DNA of 39,986 bases from positions 1-39,986 of the forward strand of contig PDSI01000176.1 in NCBI GenBank assembly GCA_002748415.1. Direction: 5' to 3'. The stretch is from Micrococcales bacterium. GTDB lineage: Bacteria > Actinomycetota > Actinomycetes > Actinomycetales > CAWJMD01. The notes under the pieces were generated by a model. It made no database searches and was not told the DNA's origin. It saw only the letters and a list, made by a program, of their open reading frames with translations. Below are positions 18,334 through 28,559 of this stretch, one piece after another (position 1 is the first letter of the stretch; every line of letters starts with the position of its first letter). The position numbers and the translations under genes were made by a program.

Positions 18334-18741
18334 GTCATCCTCCTGAGCCCGCGCCGAGCACGAGCGATACGTAACGATGAATTGCCGGCGGGCACGCCTA
18401 CGCGTTGCCCGTCACGGTCCTCAACGAGGGTACCCCCGATTGTCGGTGCTTTTGTCCAGTCCGCAGCGTCGGGTCCGCGCTACTCAACCTGAGGTGTCAC
18501 CGGTGCCTTTGCGTGGCGTTCGCGCGCGGGCGGGACATCGCGAATGCACTATGCGCTCACTTGCATACAGAAAGTTGCGACAGACAACTCCGTTTCGAGA
18601 ATGCCTTGCCCGATAAGCGACAGAGAGTGATATGGCGCGCACGGAGAGAGGCATTTGCCCAAAGTTACGACGTCGAGTTACTTTCGTGACCGAGTTGTGA
18701 TTAAAGTTCTCGATCAGTCCCAGCCCCCTCGAGAGGAAGCG
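18334..18741. other. intergenic region between divergent secY and secreted-protein gene
   Basis: 408 bp without a convincing gene. The right part (about 18530-18720) is less GC-rich than the surroundings, as often in promoters or acquired DNA. Possible plus-strand promoter: TTGCCC at 18655-18660, 17 bp, TTACTT at 18678-18683 (weak). On the minus strand a TGGACA lies upstream of TACCCT, but the spacing is about 20 bp. It must hold the secY promoter. Confidence 0.45.
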
Positions 18742-20199
18742 ATGAACGGAAGACGATCAGTGGCTGCTCTTGCGGTCGCGGGCGTGGTGGTGACGGGCGG
18801 CATTGCCGGCAAGGCGGCCATCGCCAGCCAGCAACAGGACCGGGCCCTTCAAGCCGCGGCAGCCTCCTGGCCGGAGGCTCTTCCCGGCGAACAGGCCGAA
18901 CTGGTGAGTGCCCAAGGGGGCGCAACCACGGCCGGTTACCCGTTCCGGCAGACCTGGTGGACCGAGCCGATCACCGACGCGCCAACGGATACCGACCAGG
19001 CGCCAGTGGCCGATCTAGCCCGGCAGGTGCAGGAGAACTACCAGGGTGTCGCCGCGGTGAACAGCCACCAGTACAACGCCTCGGTGGTCCAAGCGACAGC
19101 CGACACCCCAGAGGTCGATGTGCAGTTCGATGACTGCCAAGGAAAGGGAGGAATGCCGGAAGTCCTGCACGACAGCAACGGCACCGGCCACTTCCAGAAC
19201 GTGCCCGTTCCCCCGGACGCCGAACCCGCCGAGGGCACCGACCAGCAGTTGACCATCGTGCGCGGCGAAGAAATCTGGGAGTTCTGGCAGTTCAGCCGCC
19301 AAGGCGACGGCACGCCGCAGGCGTGCTGGGGCGGCAAGCTCAAAGCGCAGGAGAACAACGGCATCTTCCCCGACGGCACCGGCGCGGCCGCGACCGGCCT
19401 GCCGATCTCGGCGGGCGCCATCTCGCCCGCCGACATGGCCCACGCCGAACGCACGGGCAACTTCGGGCACGCGATCTACATCACCGCCATCGAGGCCAGG
19501 TACTGGAACGACTTCTCCTGGCCGGCGCAGCGTTCCGACGGTTCCTACCCCTACCCGGCACCTGAGCAGGGACGCCGGTTCCGGCTGGATCCGAGCATTG
19601 ACGTCGACTCTCTCGGCCTGACCCCGTTCGCCGCAGCCGTGGCCCGCACTGCACAGCGCTACGGTTTCGTGCTCGCGGACAAAGCCGGAGCGGTGTCGGT
19701 GGTCACGACCCGCAACGATGAGTACTGGCGCAACGAGTTCGGCGACGTGCCGTCCTGGCAACAGATGGCGGACTTCCCGTGGGCAGACCTGCAGATGCTG
19801 CCCAAGGACTTCGGCAAGGGCGACCAGCCGAGCGGCAGCCAGACCGAGAGCGGCAGCCAAACCGAGAATGACAGCCAGGACGAGATGATCCCTGGCCGGA
19901 CGGAACCGGGTGAACCTTCCGGCGGTCGAACTGTTCCGGGTGAGTCTTCCCGGGCAGGGTCCACCGACAACGGCTCTACCGGGGCCGGCGCGGTGCCGGG
20001 CACCGGCGCGCCGAACAGGCCGGAACGCTCCGGGCAGATCGGCGCGGAGGACGAGACCGGCTGGAACGAGCCTGCACGCGAGGATGCTCCCCAGCGCGAT
20101 CACGTCTACATCCAGGGCCAGGAGGACGAACCGTGGGGCGCCAGCGCCACATCGGCCTCGGGCTCAAGTGCCGGCGAGCAGCAGTGCCCGGGTTCCTGA
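18742..20199 (+). CDS. secreted protein of unknown function
   Basis: 485-aa predicted exported protein. ATG 18742 follows GAGAGGAAG. The N-terminus has two Arg, then a hydrophobic stretch (about 6-29) ending AAIA-S, a plausible signal-peptide cleavage site or membrane anchor. The body to about 330 shows a pattern I recall from secreted actinobacterial proteins of unknown function: TGLPISAGAISPADM, FGHAIYITAIEA, WPAQRSDGSYP, RRFRLDPSIDVDSLGLTP, YGFVLADKAGAVSV. Residues about 360-450 are a low-complexity Ser/Gly/Glu/Thr/Pro stretch, possibly spanning the cell wall. Three cysteines are in the mature part (DDCQG, QACWGG, QQCPG at the C-terminus). It lies on the opposite strand between secY and rplO. 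Confidence 0.75.
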   Translation: MNGRRSVAALAVAGVVVTGGIAGKAAIASQQQDRALQAAAASWPEALPGEQAELVSAQGGATTAGYPFRQTWWTEPITDAPTDTDQAPVADLARQVQENYQGVAAVNSHQYNASVVQATADTPEVDVQFDDCQGKGGMPEVLHDSNGTGHFQNVPVPPDAEPAEGTDQQLTIVRGEEIWEFWQFSRQGDGTPQACWGGKLKAQENNGIFPDGTGAAATGLPISAGAISPADMAHAERTGNFGHAIYITAIEARYWNDFSWPAQRSDGSYPYPAPEQGRRFRLDPSIDVDSLGLTPFAAAVARTAQRYGFVLADKAGAVSVVTTRNDEYWRNEFGDVPSWQQMADFPWADLQMLPKDFGKGDQPSGSQTESGSQTENDSQDEMIPGRTEPGEPSGGRTVPGESSRAGSTDNGSTGAGAVPGTGAPNRPERSGQIGAEDETGWNEPAREDAPQRDHVYIQGQEDEPWGASATSASGSSAGEQQCPGS

Positions 20200-20256
20200 T
20201 TCCTGGTTTGCGGCACGGCTGACAGACTGCACAACCAGCCGGACCACACAACCAGC

Positions 20257-20307
20257 AACGACCGGACGCCCGGTCCCGCTCACCACGGGGCCGGGCGTCC
20301 GGTCGTT
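20257..20307. terminator. strong bidirectional hairpin between secreted-protein gene and rplO
   Basis: Left arm 20257-20273 and right arm 20291-20307 are perfect 17-bp inverted complements (AACGACCGGACGCCCGG and its complement). The loop is 17 nt. It lies between convergent gene ends (20199 and 20370) and fits a terminator for both, ending the S10/spc transcript before secY. Confidence 0.75.
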
Positions 20308-20369
20308 CTGGGTTGACCCGCTCGCGCCTGCAACCGCTGGTCGGTATTCGGCTCGTCGGTCAGCGGCGC

Positions 20370-20846
20370 TCAGGCCGTGGTCGCGCTCCCGCCGGCGGCC
20401 TCGATCTTGGCCTTGGCCGAGGTGGAGAATGCCTGCGCGGTGACGTCGACCTGCACCGAGATATCGCCGGCGCCGAGTACCTTGACCGGCCGGCCGCGAC
20501 GCACCGCACCCTTGGCCACCAGGTCATCGACGCTGACCGAACCGCCTTCGGGATACAACGCGCTGAGTTTGTCCAGGTTCACGACCTGGTACTCGGTACG
20601 GAATGCGTTCTTGAACCCACGCAGCTTGGGCAGCCGCATGTGCAGCGGCGTCTGGCCGCCCTCGAGCCGGGCGGGCACCTGATTGCGGGCCTTGGTGCCC
20701 TTGGTGCCCCGACCGGCGGACTTCCCTTTCGAGCCCTCACCACGGCCGACACGTGTCTTGGCGGTTTTCGCGCCCGCTGCCGGGCGAAGGTGATGCACCT
20801 TCAAGAGCGCTTCGCCGGTCTCCACAGTTTCCATGTCTTCGGGCAT
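20370..20846 (-). CDS. rplO: 50S ribosomal protein L15 (uL15)
   Basis: 158-aa large-subunit protein with the glycine- and basic-rich N-terminal segment [18 protein letters not shown], then [19 protein letters not shown] and a C-terminal segment including [23 protein letters not shown] 20846 overlaps the rpmD stop by one base (TGATG); a GTG one codon earlier is possible. Last gene of this block before the hairpin. Confidence 0.96.
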   Translation of the reverse strand: MPEDMETVETGEALLKVHHLRPAAGAKTAKTRVGRGEGSKGKSAGRGTKGTKARNQVPARLEGGQTPLHMRLPKLRGFKNAFRTEYQVVNLDKLSALYPEGGSVSVDDLVAKGAVRRGRPVKVLGAGDISVQVDVTAQAFSTSAKAKIEAAGGSATTA

Positions 20847-21028
20847 CACTTGACCTCCTCCACCCGCACCAAGTGCGCGACAGCGCGGATCATGCCACGC
20901 GTGCGGGCGTCATCCGTCCTGGTCACCGTTTGGCCGATGCGCTTCAACCCGAGGGTGCGCAAGGTCTCCCGGTGCATGTGCTTTCCGCCGATCTTGGATC
21001 GGATCTGGGTGATCTTGACCTCAGCCAT
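20846..21028 (-). CDS. rpmD: 50S ribosomal protein L30 (uL30)
   Basis: 60-aa protein, [15 protein letters not shown]... to [11 protein letters not shown], matching the short bacterial L30 with [16 protein letters not shown]. The open frame continues upstream, but ATG 21028 matches the family and overlaps the rpsE stop by one base (TGATG). Confidence 0.96.
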   Translation of the reverse strand: MAEVKITQIRSKIGGKHMHRETLRTLGLKRIGQTVTRTDDARTRGMIRAVAHLVRVEEVK

Positions 21029-21663
21029 CACGCACCACTTCCGGCCTTGAGCAGCGCCGCCGGGGCGACATCCTCCACCGGCAGCCCGCGGCGGGCAGCC
21101 ACGGACTGGGGGCCCTCCAACATCTTCAGAGCGGCCACGGTGGCGTGCACGATGTTGATCTGGTTGTCCGAGCCCAATGACTTGGTGAGCACGTCCTGCA
21201 CACCCGCACACTCCAGCACCGCACGCACCGGCCCGCCCGCGATCACTCCGGTACCCGGTGACGCCGGCTTGAGCAGCACCACACCGGCCGCGGCCTCGCC
21301 CTGCGCCGGATGCGGGATGGTGCCTTGGATGCGAGGTACCCGGAAGAACGACTTCTTCGCTGCCTCAACCCCCTTGGCGATGGCGGCGGGCACTTCCTTC
21401 GCCTTGCCGTAGCCGACCCCGACGGTGCCGTCACCGTCACCCACCACGACCAACGCGGTGAAGCTGAAGCGGCGGCCACCCTGGACGACCTTGGCCACCC
21501 GGTTGATGGTGACGACGCGCTCGAGGAACTGGTTCTTGTCCTCCCGGTCACCCCGGTCGCGCCGGTTGTTGTCCCGGCCGTCCCGGTCGCGGCGGTTGCC
21601 CCGCTCTCCTCGTTCGTTGCCGCCAGTCGCGGCGGACCCGCGGCGTTGTCCTGCTGGTGCCAT
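21028..21663 (-). CDS. rpsE: 30S ribosomal protein S5 (uS5)
   Basis: 211 aa. The core has [74 protein letters not shown] roughly 45-residue Arg/Asp/Gly-rich N-terminal extension precedes it, typical for actinobacteria. ATG preceded by GGAGAG. Between rplR and rpmD. Confidence 0.97.
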   Translation of the reverse strand: MAPAGQRRGSAATGGNERGERGNRRDRDGRDNNRRDRGDREDKNQFLERVVTINRVAKVVQGGRRFSFTALVVVGDGDGTVGVGYGKAKEVPAAIAKGVEAAKKSFFRVPRIQGTIPHPAQGEAAAGVVLLKPASPGTGVIAGGPVRAVLECAGVQDVLTKSLGSDNQINIVHATVAALKMLEGPQSVAARRGLPVEDVAPAALLKAGSGA

Positions 21664-21692
21664 GGTGTTCTCTCTCCGGTCTCGTCTGGCTC

Positions 21693-22064
21693 TTACAGGG
21701 CCAAGCCCGCTTCGCGGGCACCCTCGGCGACTGCGGCCACGCGGCCGTGATAAGTGTTTCCACCGCGGTCGAACACGACGGCATCGACCCCGGCTGCCTT
21801 GGCACGCTGACCGGCGAGTTCACCGACACTGCGGGCCTTGGTCGTCTTGTCTACGCCAGCCGCACGCAGGTCGGCCTCCATCGTCGACGCACAGGCCACG
21901 GTGACGCCTTTGCTGTCGTCGACGACCTGCACGAACAGGTGCCGAGTGGAGCGGGTCACCACCAGGCGAGGCCGTTGGGTGGTACCGGCGATGCGCTTGC
22001 GCAACCGGTTGTGCCGACGGCGGCGTGCTTTGCTGGGGCCTTTGCCCCTGACGGAAATAGCCAT
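21693..22064 (-). CDS. rplR: 50S ribosomal protein L18 (uL18)
   Basis: 5S rRNA-binding protein, 123 aa. It has [35 protein letters not shown] and the C-terminal [20 protein letters not shown]. Starts three bases after the rplF stop; the ribosome site must lie within rplF. Confidence 0.97.
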   Translation of the reverse strand: MAISVRGKGPSKARRRRHNRLRKRIAGTTQRPRLVVTRSTRHLFVQVVDDSKGVTVACASTMEADLRAAGVDKTTKARSVGELAGQRAKAAGVDAVVFDRGGNTYHGRVAAVAEGAREAGLAL

Positions 22065-22067
22065 CGT

Positions 22068-22604
22068 TTACTTACCAGCCTTTCCGGCCTTGCGACGGAT
22101 GCGCTCCCCCTCGTACCGCACGCCCTTGCCCTTGTACGGGTCGGGCTTGCGCAGCTTGCGGATGTTGGCGGCCACCTCGCCGACCTGCTGCTTGTCGATG
22201 CCGGACACGCTCAGTTTGCCCGGACCTTCGACCCCGAAGGTGATGCCCTCGGGTGCTTCGACGCTGATCGGGTGGCTGTAGCCGAGCGACAGCTCCAGGT
22301 TGTTTCCCCGGGCCTGCACGCGATAGCCGGTGCCGACGATCTCCAGGCGCTTGGTGTACCCGTTGGTAACGCCCTCGACCATGTTGGCGATGAGGGTGCG
22401 GGTGAGCCCGTGCAGTGAGCGCGACTCCCGCTCGTCGTTGGGGCGGGTGACGGACAAGCTGCCGTTCTCCTGCGCTACCTGAATGGGGGCGGCGACGGTG
22501 TGGCTCAACGTGCCCTTGGGACCCTTGACGGTGACGGCGGCGCCGTCGATGGTGACGTCAACCCCGGAGGGGATGACCACCGGGTGTTTGCCGATGCGGC
22601 TCAT
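22068..22604 (-). CDS. rplF: 50S ribosomal protein L6 (uL6)
   Basis: 178 aa. [20 protein letters not shown] at the N-terminus, [20 protein letters not shown] in the middle and the C-terminal [19 protein letters not shown], all canonical. ATG preceded by AGGGAG. Between rpsH and rplR. Confidence 0.97.
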   Translation of the reverse strand: MSRIGKHPVVIPSGVDVTIDGAAVTVKGPKGTLSHTVAAPIQVAQENGSLSVTRPNDERESRSLHGLTRTLIANMVEGVTNGYTKRLEIVGTGYRVQARGNNLELSLGYSHPISVEAPEGITFGVEGPGKLSVSGIDKQQVGEVAANIRKLRKPDPYKGKGVRYEGERIRRKAGKAGK

Positions 22605-22627
22605 AGGTGTTCGCTCCCTTCTGGCGG

Positions 22628-23026
22628 TTACCAGACGAAGGCGAGGACTTCCCCGCCGACGCCTTGGGTGTGGGCCTGCTTGTCGGTGAGCAGACCGGAG
22701 GACGTGGAAATGATGGCCACGCCCAGCCCGCCGAGCACCTTGGGCAGGTTGGTGGACTTGGCGTACACCCGTAGGCCGGGCTTGGACACCCGCCGGATGC
22801 CGGCGATGGACCGTTCCCGGTTGGGGCCGAACTTCAGGTCGATGGTCAGCGTCTTGCCGACCTCGGCGTCGCTGATCTCCCAGGAGGAGATGTACCCCTC
22901 GGCCTTGAGGATCTCGGCGATGCGGGACTTCAGCTTGCTATACGGCATGGACACCTGGTCGTGGTAGGCCGAGTTGGCGTTCCGCAACCGGGTCAGCATG
23001 TCCGCGATCGGGTCTGTCATGGTCAT
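22628..23026 (-). CDS. rpsH: 30S ribosomal protein S8 (uS8)
   Basis: 132 aa. [57 protein letters not shown] and [13 protein letters not shown] are all canonical. A second ATG two codons in is also possible. In E. coli S8 is the translational regulator of spc; the matching site was not sought here. A 96-bp gap precedes it. Confidence 0.97.
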   Translation of the reverse strand: MTMTDPIADMLTRLRNANSAYHDQVSMPYSKLKSRIAEILKAEGYISSWEISDAEVGKTLTIDLKFGPNRERSIAGIRRVSKPGLRVYAKSTNLPKVLGGLGVAIISTSSGLLTDKQAHTQGVGGEVLAFVW

Positions 23027-23122
23027 GGGCGTGAGTGCCCTTTCTCATCGTGGTTTCCGCCGCTGGAGCGGACCTTCGACGTCGTCGTCAATGGGTGGGT
23101 GTGGGTATGCCGGGGACGCTGG

Positions 23123-23308
23123 TCACCAGGAGCTCTTGGACACGCCCGGCAGTTCGCCGCGATGGACCATTTCGCGCAGGCACACCCGGCACAGGCCGAA
23201 CTTGCGGTACACCGAGTGCGGGCGGCCGCACCGCTGGCAGCGGGTGTAGGCCCGCACCGCGTACTTCGGCTTGCGCTTGGTCTTGTTGATCAGCGCCGTC
23301 TTGGCCAT
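23123..23308 (-). CDS. rpsN: 30S ribosomal protein S14 type Z (uS14)
   Basis: 61-aa zinc form. The knuckles are [20 protein letters not shown], giving C-x2-C-x12-C-x2-C. Complete and canonical to the C-terminal [14 protein letters not shown] lies one base after the rplE stop and follows GGAG. Located in the spc order; a second zinc-free paralogue would be elsewhere if present. Confidence 0.97.
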   Translation of the reverse strand: MAKTALINKTKRKPKYAVRAYTRCQRCGRPHSVYRKFGLCRVCLREMVHRGELPGVSKSSW

Positions 23309-23309
23309 C

Positions 23310-23879
23310 TCAGTTCTCCTTGAAGGGGAAGCCGAGCAGACGCAGCAAGGCGCGCCCCTCGTCGTCGTTGGTCGCGGTGGTCACCACGGTGATGTCCATG
23401 CCGCGCACCCGGTCGATCTTGTCCTGGTTGATCTCGTGGAACATGGACTGTTCGGTCAGGCCGAAGGTGTAGTTGCCGTTGCCGTCGAACTGCTTGGGAG
23501 ACAGGCCACGGAAGTCGCGGATACGCGGCAACGCCACCGACAACAACCGGTCCAGGAACTCCCACATCCGGTCACCGCGCAGGGTGACGTGGGCACCGAT
23601 CGGCATACCCTCGCGCAGTTTGAACTGGGCGACGGACTTGCGGGCCTTGGTGACCTGCGGCTTCTGGCCGGTGATGGTGGCCAGGTCTCGGATGGCGCCG
23701 TCGATCTGCTTGGAGTCGCGAGCGGCCTCTCCGACTCCCATGTTGACCACGATCTTGGTCAACCCGGGAACCTGCATGACGTTGCCGTAAGTGAACTGCT
23801 CCTGCAGTTTGCCGACGATTTCTTCGCGGTAGCGGTTGCGCAGCCGGGGTGCGACTGCTTCGACTGTGCCCGTGCTCAT
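23310..23879 (-). CDS. rplE: 50S ribosomal protein L5 (uL5)
   Basis: 189-aa 5S rRNA-binding protein. It has [58 protein letters not shown] and the C-terminal [18 protein letters not shown] 23879 ([20 protein letters not shown]) is chosen, one base after the rplX stop; the longer open frame upstream overlaps rplX without similarity. Confidence 0.97.
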   Translation of the reverse strand: MSTGTVEAVAPRLRNRYREEIVGKLQEQFTYGNVMQVPGLTKIVVNMGVGEAARDSKQIDGAIRDLATITGQKPQVTKARKSVAQFKLREGMPIGAHVTLRGDRMWEFLDRLLSVALPRIRDFRGLSPKQFDGNGNYTFGLTEQSMFHEINQDKIDRVRGMDITVVTTATNDDEGRALLRLLGFPFKEN

Positions 23880-23880
23880 C

Positions 23881-24276
23881 TCACACGTCCTTACCGGAGC
23901 GTCGGGCGACACGAACCCGGGTGGTCCGGGTGCGTCCGTCACGCTCCACATCTTCACTTCGATACCCGATGCGGGTGGCCTTGTTGGTCTCCGGGTCCAC
24001 CAGCATCACGTTGCTGATGTGCAGCGGCGCCTCGACCACTTCTAGGCCCCCTTCGGTGGAACCGGACGCGGTCGGGGTCATCTTGCGGTGTTTGGTCACC
24101 CGGTTCACGCCCTCGACCAGAACCCGCCCGGTCTTGGGAAACACCTGGATGACTTTCCCGGTCCTCCCGCGGTCACCGCCGCGTTCTTCGGTCGCGCCGG
24201 TGATCACCTGCACGGTGTCACCCTTCTTGATCTTCATCTTGGGTGTCTTCTGCTGAGCCTTTTGCTGTTTCGCCAT
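23881..24276 (-). CDS. rplX: 50S ribosomal protein L24 (uL24)
   Basis: 131 aa with KOW motif: [34 protein letters not shown], and [20 protein letters not shown]. The family start would be the internal ATG at residue 14; the first ATG adds a Lys/Gln-rich 13-residue leader. It is preferred because GGAGGTGATC lies just before it, overlapping the rplN stop. Either start is possible. Confidence 0.95.
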   Translation of the reverse strand: MAKQQKAQQKTPKMKIKKGDTVQVITGATEERGGDRGRTGKVIQVFPKTGRVLVEGVNRVTKHRKMTPTASGSTEGGLEVVEAPLHISNVMLVDPETNKATRIGYRSEDVERDGRTRTTRVRVARRSGKDV

Positions 24277-24277
24277 G

Positions 24278-24646
24278 TCAGATCACCTCCGGGGCAAGCG
24301 ACACGATCTTCATGTACCGCTTGTCGCGCAGCTCGCGGCCGACCGGCCCGAAGATACGGGTGCCTCGCGGTTCGCCGTCACCCTTGAGGATGACGGCCGC
24401 ATTCTCGTCGAAACGGATGTAGGAGCCGTCCGGTCGGCGCCGCTCCTTCTTGGTACGCACGATGACGGCCTTGACCACGTCGCCGCTCTTGACGTTGCCA
24501 CCGGGGATAGCGTCCTTCACGGTGGCCACGACGACATCCCCGACACCGGCGTAACGCCGGCCGGAGCCGCCGAGGACCCGGATGCACAGGATCTCCTTGG
24601 CACCGGTGTTGTCCGCGACCTTGAGCCTGGATTCTTGTTGGATCAC
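24278..24646 (-). CDS. rplN: 50S ribosomal protein L14 (uL14)
   Basis: 122 aa. [60 protein letters not shown] and [13 protein letters not shown] are canonical. GTG start with GGAGG upstream. It is the first gene of the classical spc operon; the 121-bp gap before it is the longest between rpsJ and rpsH. Confidence 0.97.
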   Translation of the reverse strand: MIQQESRLKVADNTGAKEILCIRVLGGSGRRYAGVGDVVVATVKDAIPGGNVKSGDVVKAVIVRTKKERRRPDGSYIRFDENAAVILKGDGEPRGTRIFGPVGRELRDKRYMKIVSLAPEVI

Positions 24647-24767
24647 TTCGCACCTCCGGTGACGCGCGCCAGGGGCGCGTCAAAGGCTCCGACGGCCTGC
24701 GGTCGGCCGATTGCCTGTTTCGGGACAGCGAAGCCTCGCTCCGCTCGGGATTTCCTGGCGCTCGTCA
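24647..24767 (-). other. gap at the S10/spc boundary with hairpins
   Basis: This gap lies where the S10 operon ends (rpsQ) and spc begins (rplN). It holds the palindrome GACGCGC ... GCGCGTC at 24660-24680 and a GGCC-loop-GGCC element just after. These could attenuate readthrough or fold an RNA leader. No convincing promoter was seen. Confidence 0.4.
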
Positions 24768-25106
24768 TTACTTGGCCTTCTCAACGATCTCGACGACGCG
24801 CCAACGCTTGGTGGCGGAAAGCGGACGGGTCTCCATGATGCGGACCAAGTCGCCGCTTCCGGCGGTGTTGGCCTGATCGTGCGCCTTCACCTTGCTGGTG
24901 CGGCGCAAGACCTTGCCGTAGAGCGGGTGCTTGACCCGATCCTCGACCTCGACCACCACTGTCTTGTCCATCTTGTCGCTGACCACATAGCCACGACGGA
25001 TCTTGCGGTAACTGCGCCCGCCGGCGGACGGCACGGTCGTGGTATCCGGGGTTTCCGGTTCAGGGGTCGAGACCTCCGGCGTGGTGGCCACGGTTTCTTC
25101 AGTCAT
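24768..25106 (-). CDS. rpsQ: 30S ribosomal protein S17 (uS17)
   Basis: 112 aa. The core (about 32-112) has [59 protein letters not shown] Thr/Pro/Glu-rich N-terminal extension of about 30 residues precedes it. The ATG overlaps the rpmC stop by four bases. Confidence 0.96.
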   Translation of the reverse strand: MTEETVATTPEVSTPEPETPDTTTVPSAGGRSYRKIRRGYVVSDKMDKTVVVEVEDRVKHPLYGKVLRRTSKVKAHDQANTAGSGDLVRIMETRPLSATKRWRVVEIVEKAK

Positions 25107-25348
25107 GAACGTGCTCCTTGCGGCGGCGTCAGGATGCCGAGCTCCTGCTCGCGCATGATGGTGTAGATGCGGGCGATGTCACGGCGGACGGCCTTGAGCT
25201 GACTGTGGCTTTCCAGTTGGCCGGTGGCGGAGGCGAACCGCAGGTTGAACAGCTCCTGCTTGGCTTTGGCCAGCTCTTCAGCCAGCTTGTCGGCGTCCAT
25301 CTCGCGCAGCTTGGCTGCGGTCAGATCGCTGGATCCGATTGCCATCAT
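25103..25348 (-). CDS. rpmC: 50S ribosomal protein L29 (uL29)
   Basis: 81 aa. [40 protein letters not shown] and [19 protein letters not shown] match L29. Two consecutive ATG codons overlap the rplP stop (ATGATG over TGA). Confidence 0.96.
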   Translation of the reverse strand: MMAIGSSDLTAAKLREMDADKLAEELAKAKQELFNLRFASATGQLESHSQLKAVRRDIARIYTIMREQELGILTPPQGARS

Positions 25349-25761
25349 TCACCACCTTCACGGGTCACGAACCGGCACTTCATCGGTAGTTTGTGCATCG
25401 CGCGACGCATCGCTTCACGAGCCAGGTCCTCCGATACACCGGACAGCTCGAACATGACACGGCCGGGTTTGACGTTGGCCACCCACCACTCCGGTGAACC
25501 CTTGCCGGAGCCCATCCGGGTTTCGGCCGGCTTCTTGGTCAGCGGGCGGTCCGGATAGATGTTGATCCACACCTTGCCGCCACGCTTGATGTAGCGGGTC
25601 ATGGCGATACGCGCGGATTCGATCTGCCGGTTGGTGACGTAGGCGTGCTCCAGTGCCTGGATCCCGAAGTCGCCGAAGGTGATCTGGTTGCCACCCTTGG
25701 ACACCCCGGAACGGCCCGGGTGGTGCTGCTTGCGGTGCTTGATCCGGCGGGGGATCAACAT
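25345..25761 (-). CDS. rplP: 50S ribosomal protein L16 (uL16)
   Basis: 138 aa, near the A-site t[82 protein letters not shown] are canonical. Starts three bases after rpsC and overlaps rpmC. Confidence 0.97.
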   Translation of the reverse strand: MLIPRRIKHRKQHHPGRSGVSKGGNQITFGDFGIQALEHAYVTNRQIESARIAMTRYIKRGGKVWINIYPDRPLTKKPAETRMGSGKGSPEWWVANVKPGRVMFELSGVSEDLAREAMRRAMHKLPMKCRFVTREGGE

Positions 25762-25764
25762 GCC

Positions 25765-26601
25765 TCAGCCCTCCGCGTTCTGCGCGACGAGATCGGCAGC
25801 GGACTGCTCGCTCGCCTGCGCGGTGGAGTCGGTGGTCGTGGTCGTGGCACCGCTGCGCTCCGCACGTTCCCCGCGGTCCCGGCGGGGGCCGCGGCCTCCA
25901 CGCTCGGATCGCGGGCCGCGGCTACGCGGTGCGTTCTGCGCCTGCTGGGCGGCCAGCTCGCGGTCGGTCAGATCTCCCTTGTAGATCCAGACCTTCACGC
26001 CGATGCGCCCGAAGGTGGTGCGTGCCTCGTAGAACCCGTAGTCCACGTTCGCGCGCAGCGTGTGCAGCGGAACCCGGCCTTCGCGGTAGAACTCCGAGCG
26101 GCTCATCTCGGCTCCACCGAGCCGGCCGGAGCACTGAACGCGGACGCCTTTGGCACCGGCCCGCTGCGCGGTCTGCATGCCCTTGCGCATGGCGCGGCGG
26201 AAGGAGACCCGGCTGGACAGCTGTTCGGCGATGCCCTGTGCAACCAGCTGGGCGTCGGTCTCCGGGTTCTTGACCTCGAGGATGTTCAGCTGCACCTGCT
26301 TGCCGGTCAGCTTCTCCAGCTCGCCGCGCAGCCGCTCCGCTTCCGCACCGCGGCGACCGATGACGATGCCGGGCCGGGCGGTGTGAATGTCGATGCGGAC
26401 CCGGTCACGAGTGCGCTCGATCTCCACCTTGGAGATGCCGGCGCGCTCCATGCCGGTGGACATCAGCTTGCGGATGGCCACGTCCTCGGCGACGAAGTCA
26501 CGGTAGCGCTGGCCTTCCTTGGTGCTGTCGGCGAACCATCGCGACTTGTGGTCGGTGGTGATCCCGAGGCGGAAACCGTGCGGGTTGACCTTCTGTCCCA
26601 C
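25765..26601 (-). CDS. rpsC: 30S ribosomal protein S3 (uS3)
   Basis: 278 aa with KH domain. [59 protein letters not shown] and [21 protein letters not shown] Ser/Thr/Arg-rich C-terminal tail of about 65 residues is typical of actinobacteria. GTG start overlaps the rplV TAG by one base (TAGTG), with AGGAG nearby. Confidence 0.97.
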   Translation of the reverse strand: MGQKVNPHGFRLGITTDHKSRWFADSTKEGQRYRDFVAEDVAIRKLMSTGMERAGISKVEIERTRDRVRIDIHTARPGIVIGRRGAEAERLRGELEKLTGKQVQLNILEVKNPETDAQLVAQGIAEQLSSRVSFRRAMRKGMQTAQRAGAKGVRVQCSGRLGGAEMSRSEFYREGRVPLHTLRANVDYGFYEARTTFGRIGVKVWIYKGDLTDRELAAQQAQNAPRSRGPRSERGGRGPRRDRGERAERSGATTTTTDSTAQASEQSAADLVAQNAEG

Positions 26602-27065
26602 TAGGAGGTCCTCTCCTTCGTGCTGGTACGAGTCCCGGAACCGGAACGCGCTGTTCTGGTGGTCTTGCGGGCCTTGCCGTGCACCGGGGCAACGGTGGCC
26701 CTGGCCCTGGCACCGCCGACCTCGTCGGCCACGACGATCGTCACGTGGCTGGTGCGTTTGCGGACCCGGAACGCCCGGCCCTGGGCGCGGGGACGGAACC
26801 GCTTGAGCGTGGGCCCTTCGTCGACGTAGGCGGTGGTGACCACGAGATCGCGCTCGTTGAACGGCTCACCGGCCTGGTCGGCCTTGACCCGCGCGTTGGC
26901 GATCGCGGAGTTCAGCCCTTTGAGGACAGGCTCGCTCGCTGCCTGCTGGGCGAACTGCAGTACGGCCACCGCGTCCGTGACTTGCCGACCGCGAATGAGG
27001 TCGACGACACGGCGCGCCTTCATGGGTGAGACGCGGAGGTGTCGCACCTGCGCCTTGGCTTCCAT
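26601..27065 (-). CDS. rplV: 50S ribosomal protein L22 (uL22)
   Basis: 154 aa. [66 protein letters not shown]: canonical, with the macrolide-tunnel hairpin region present. A Ser/Thr/Arg-rich C-terminal tail is extra. Confidence 0.97.
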   Translation of the reverse strand: MEAKAQVRHLRVSPMKARRVVDLIRGRQVTDAVAVLQFAQQAASEPVLKGLNSAIANARVKADQAGEPFNERDLVVTTAYVDEGPTLKRFRPRAQGRAFRVRKRTSHVTIVVADEVGGARARATVAPVHGKARKTTRTARSGSGTRTSTKERTS

Positions 27066-27113
27066 CGGTCCCTACCTTCTCGTTCTCGTCCCTGCGTGGC
27101 CGATCCGTGCGGA

Positions 27114-27395
27114 TCAGCGACGCCGGCCCTTGCGGTCGTCCTTCTCGTGGCCCTTGAAGGTCCGCGTGGGGGCGAACTCTCCGAGCTTGTGGCCGACCAT
27201 CGACTCGGTCACGAAGACCGGAACGTGTTTGCGCCCGTCATGGACGGCGAACGTGTGCCCCAGGAAGTCGGGGGTGATCACCGACCGGCGTGACCAGGTC
27301 TTGATGACGTTCTTGGTGTTCTTCTCGTTCTGCGCGTCCACTTTCTTCTGCAGGTGGTCGTCGACGAACGGGCCCTTTTTCAGGCTGCGCGGCAT
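27114..27395 (-). CDS. rpsS: 30S ribosomal protein S19 (uS19)
   Basis: 93 aa, complete and canonical: [40 protein letters not shown] and [23 protein letters not shown] start. The gap to rplV is 48 bp. Confidence 0.97.
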   Translation of the reverse strand: MPRSLKKGPFVDDHLQKKVDAQNEKNTKNVIKTWSRRSVITPDFLGHTFAVHDGRKHVPVFVTESMVGHKLGEFAPTRTFKGHEKDDRKGRRR

Positions 27396-27407
27396 CTCAG
27401 GCTCCTA

Positions 27408-28244
27408 TCAACGCTTCTTGCCGGTGCGGCGGCGGCGCACGATCTGCCGATCGCTGTCTTTGTTCGGGCGGCGGGTGCGGCCTTCCGGTTTGCCCCACGG
27501 CGAAACCGGGTGCCGGCCACCGGAACTCTTACCCTCACCACCGCCGTGCGGGTGATCGATCGGGTTCATCGCCACACCTCGCACGTTCGGGCGCTTGCCC
27601 TTCCAGCGCATCCGGCCGGCCTTACCCCAGCTGATGTTGGACTGCTCGGCGTTGCCGACCTCGCCAACGGTGGCGCGGCAGCGCACGTCGACGTTGCGGA
27701 TCTCCCCGCTGGGCATCCGCAGCTGGGCCCAGTTGCTTTCCTTGGCCACCAGCTGCACCGAGGATCCGGCGGAGCGAGCGATCTTGGCGCCGCCACCGGG
27801 CCGCAGCTCGATGGCATGCACCACGGTGCCGACCGGGATATTGCGCAGCGGCAACGCGTTACCGGGCTTGATGTCCGCCCCGGGGCCGCTTTCCACGGTG
27901 TCGCCCTGGCTGAGCCGGTTGGGGGCCAGGATGTAGCGCTTCTCGCCGTCCGCGTAGTGCAGCAGGGCGATACGGGCAGTGCGGTTGGGGTCGTACTCGA
28001 TGTGAGCGACCTTGGCCGGCACCCCGTCCTTGCCGACGCGGCGGAAGTCCACGACCCGGTAGGCGCGCTTGTGGCCGCCTCCTTGGTGGCGGGTGGTGAT
28101 CTTGCCGGAGTTGTTGCGGCCGCCCTTCTTGGGCAGCGGACGCACCAGTGACTTCTCCGGGGTGTCGCGGGTGACCTCGACGAAGTCGGCCACGGACGAA
28201 CCGCGCCGGCCCGGGGTCATCGGCTTGTACTTACGGATTCCCAT
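27408..28244 (-). CDS. rplB: 50S ribosomal protein L2 (uL2)
   Basis: 278 aa. [34 protein letters not shown] segment, [20 protein letters not shown], and the peptidyl-transferase-proximal [20 protein letters not shown], with the conserved His in [11 protein letters not shown] start, 12 bp upstream of rpsS. Confidence 0.97.
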   Translation of the reverse strand: MGIRKYKPMTPGRRGSSVADFVEVTRDTPEKSLVRPLPKKGGRNNSGKITTRHQGGGHKRAYRVVDFRRVGKDGVPAKVAHIEYDPNRTARIALLHYADGEKRYILAPNRLSQGDTVESGPGADIKPGNALPLRNIPVGTVVHAIELRPGGGAKIARSAGSSVQLVAKESNWAQLRMPSGEIRNVDVRCRATVGEVGNAEQSNISWGKAGRMRWKGKRPNVRGVAMNPIDHPHGGGEGKSSGGRHPVSPWGKPEGRTRRPNKDSDRQIVRRRRTGKKR

Positions 28245-28262
28245 TGGTCAGTCCCTCAACTC

Positions 28263-28559
28263 TCAGGCAGGGCCGAACATGTCGATGGAGCCTTCGCGCA
28301 ACGTGACGACGGCCTTCTTGGTGTCCTTGCGCTTTCCCATACCGAACCGGGTCCGGCGGGTCTTGCCCTTGGTGTTCACCGTGTTCACGCGAGCGACCTT
28401 CACGTCGAAGATCTTCTCCACGGCGATGCGGATCTCGGTCTTGTTGGCCCGGGGGTCGACCTCGAAGGTGTACTTGCCGGCGTCCAGCAGGCCGTAGCTC
28501 TTCTCCGAGACGACGGGACGGCGAATGACGTCGCGCGGGTCCTTGTGCACGGTGCTCAC
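28263..28559 (-). CDS. rplW: 50S ribosomal protein L23 (uL23)
   Basis: 98 aa, docking site at the tunnel exit. [40 protein letters not shown] and [19 protein letters not shown] start overlaps the rplD stop by four bases (GTGA). Confidence 0.97.
   Translation of the reverse strand: MSTVHKDPRDVIRRPVVSEKSYGLLDAGKYTFEVDPRANKTEIRIAVEKIFDVKVARVNTVNTKGKTRRTRFGMGKRKDTKKAVVTLREGSIDMFGPA

Noticed and set aside
18631..18645. TATGGCGCGC before the secreted-protein gene as another copy of the palindromic element
   Set aside because: Only eight bases match and there is no inverted partner or internal motif.
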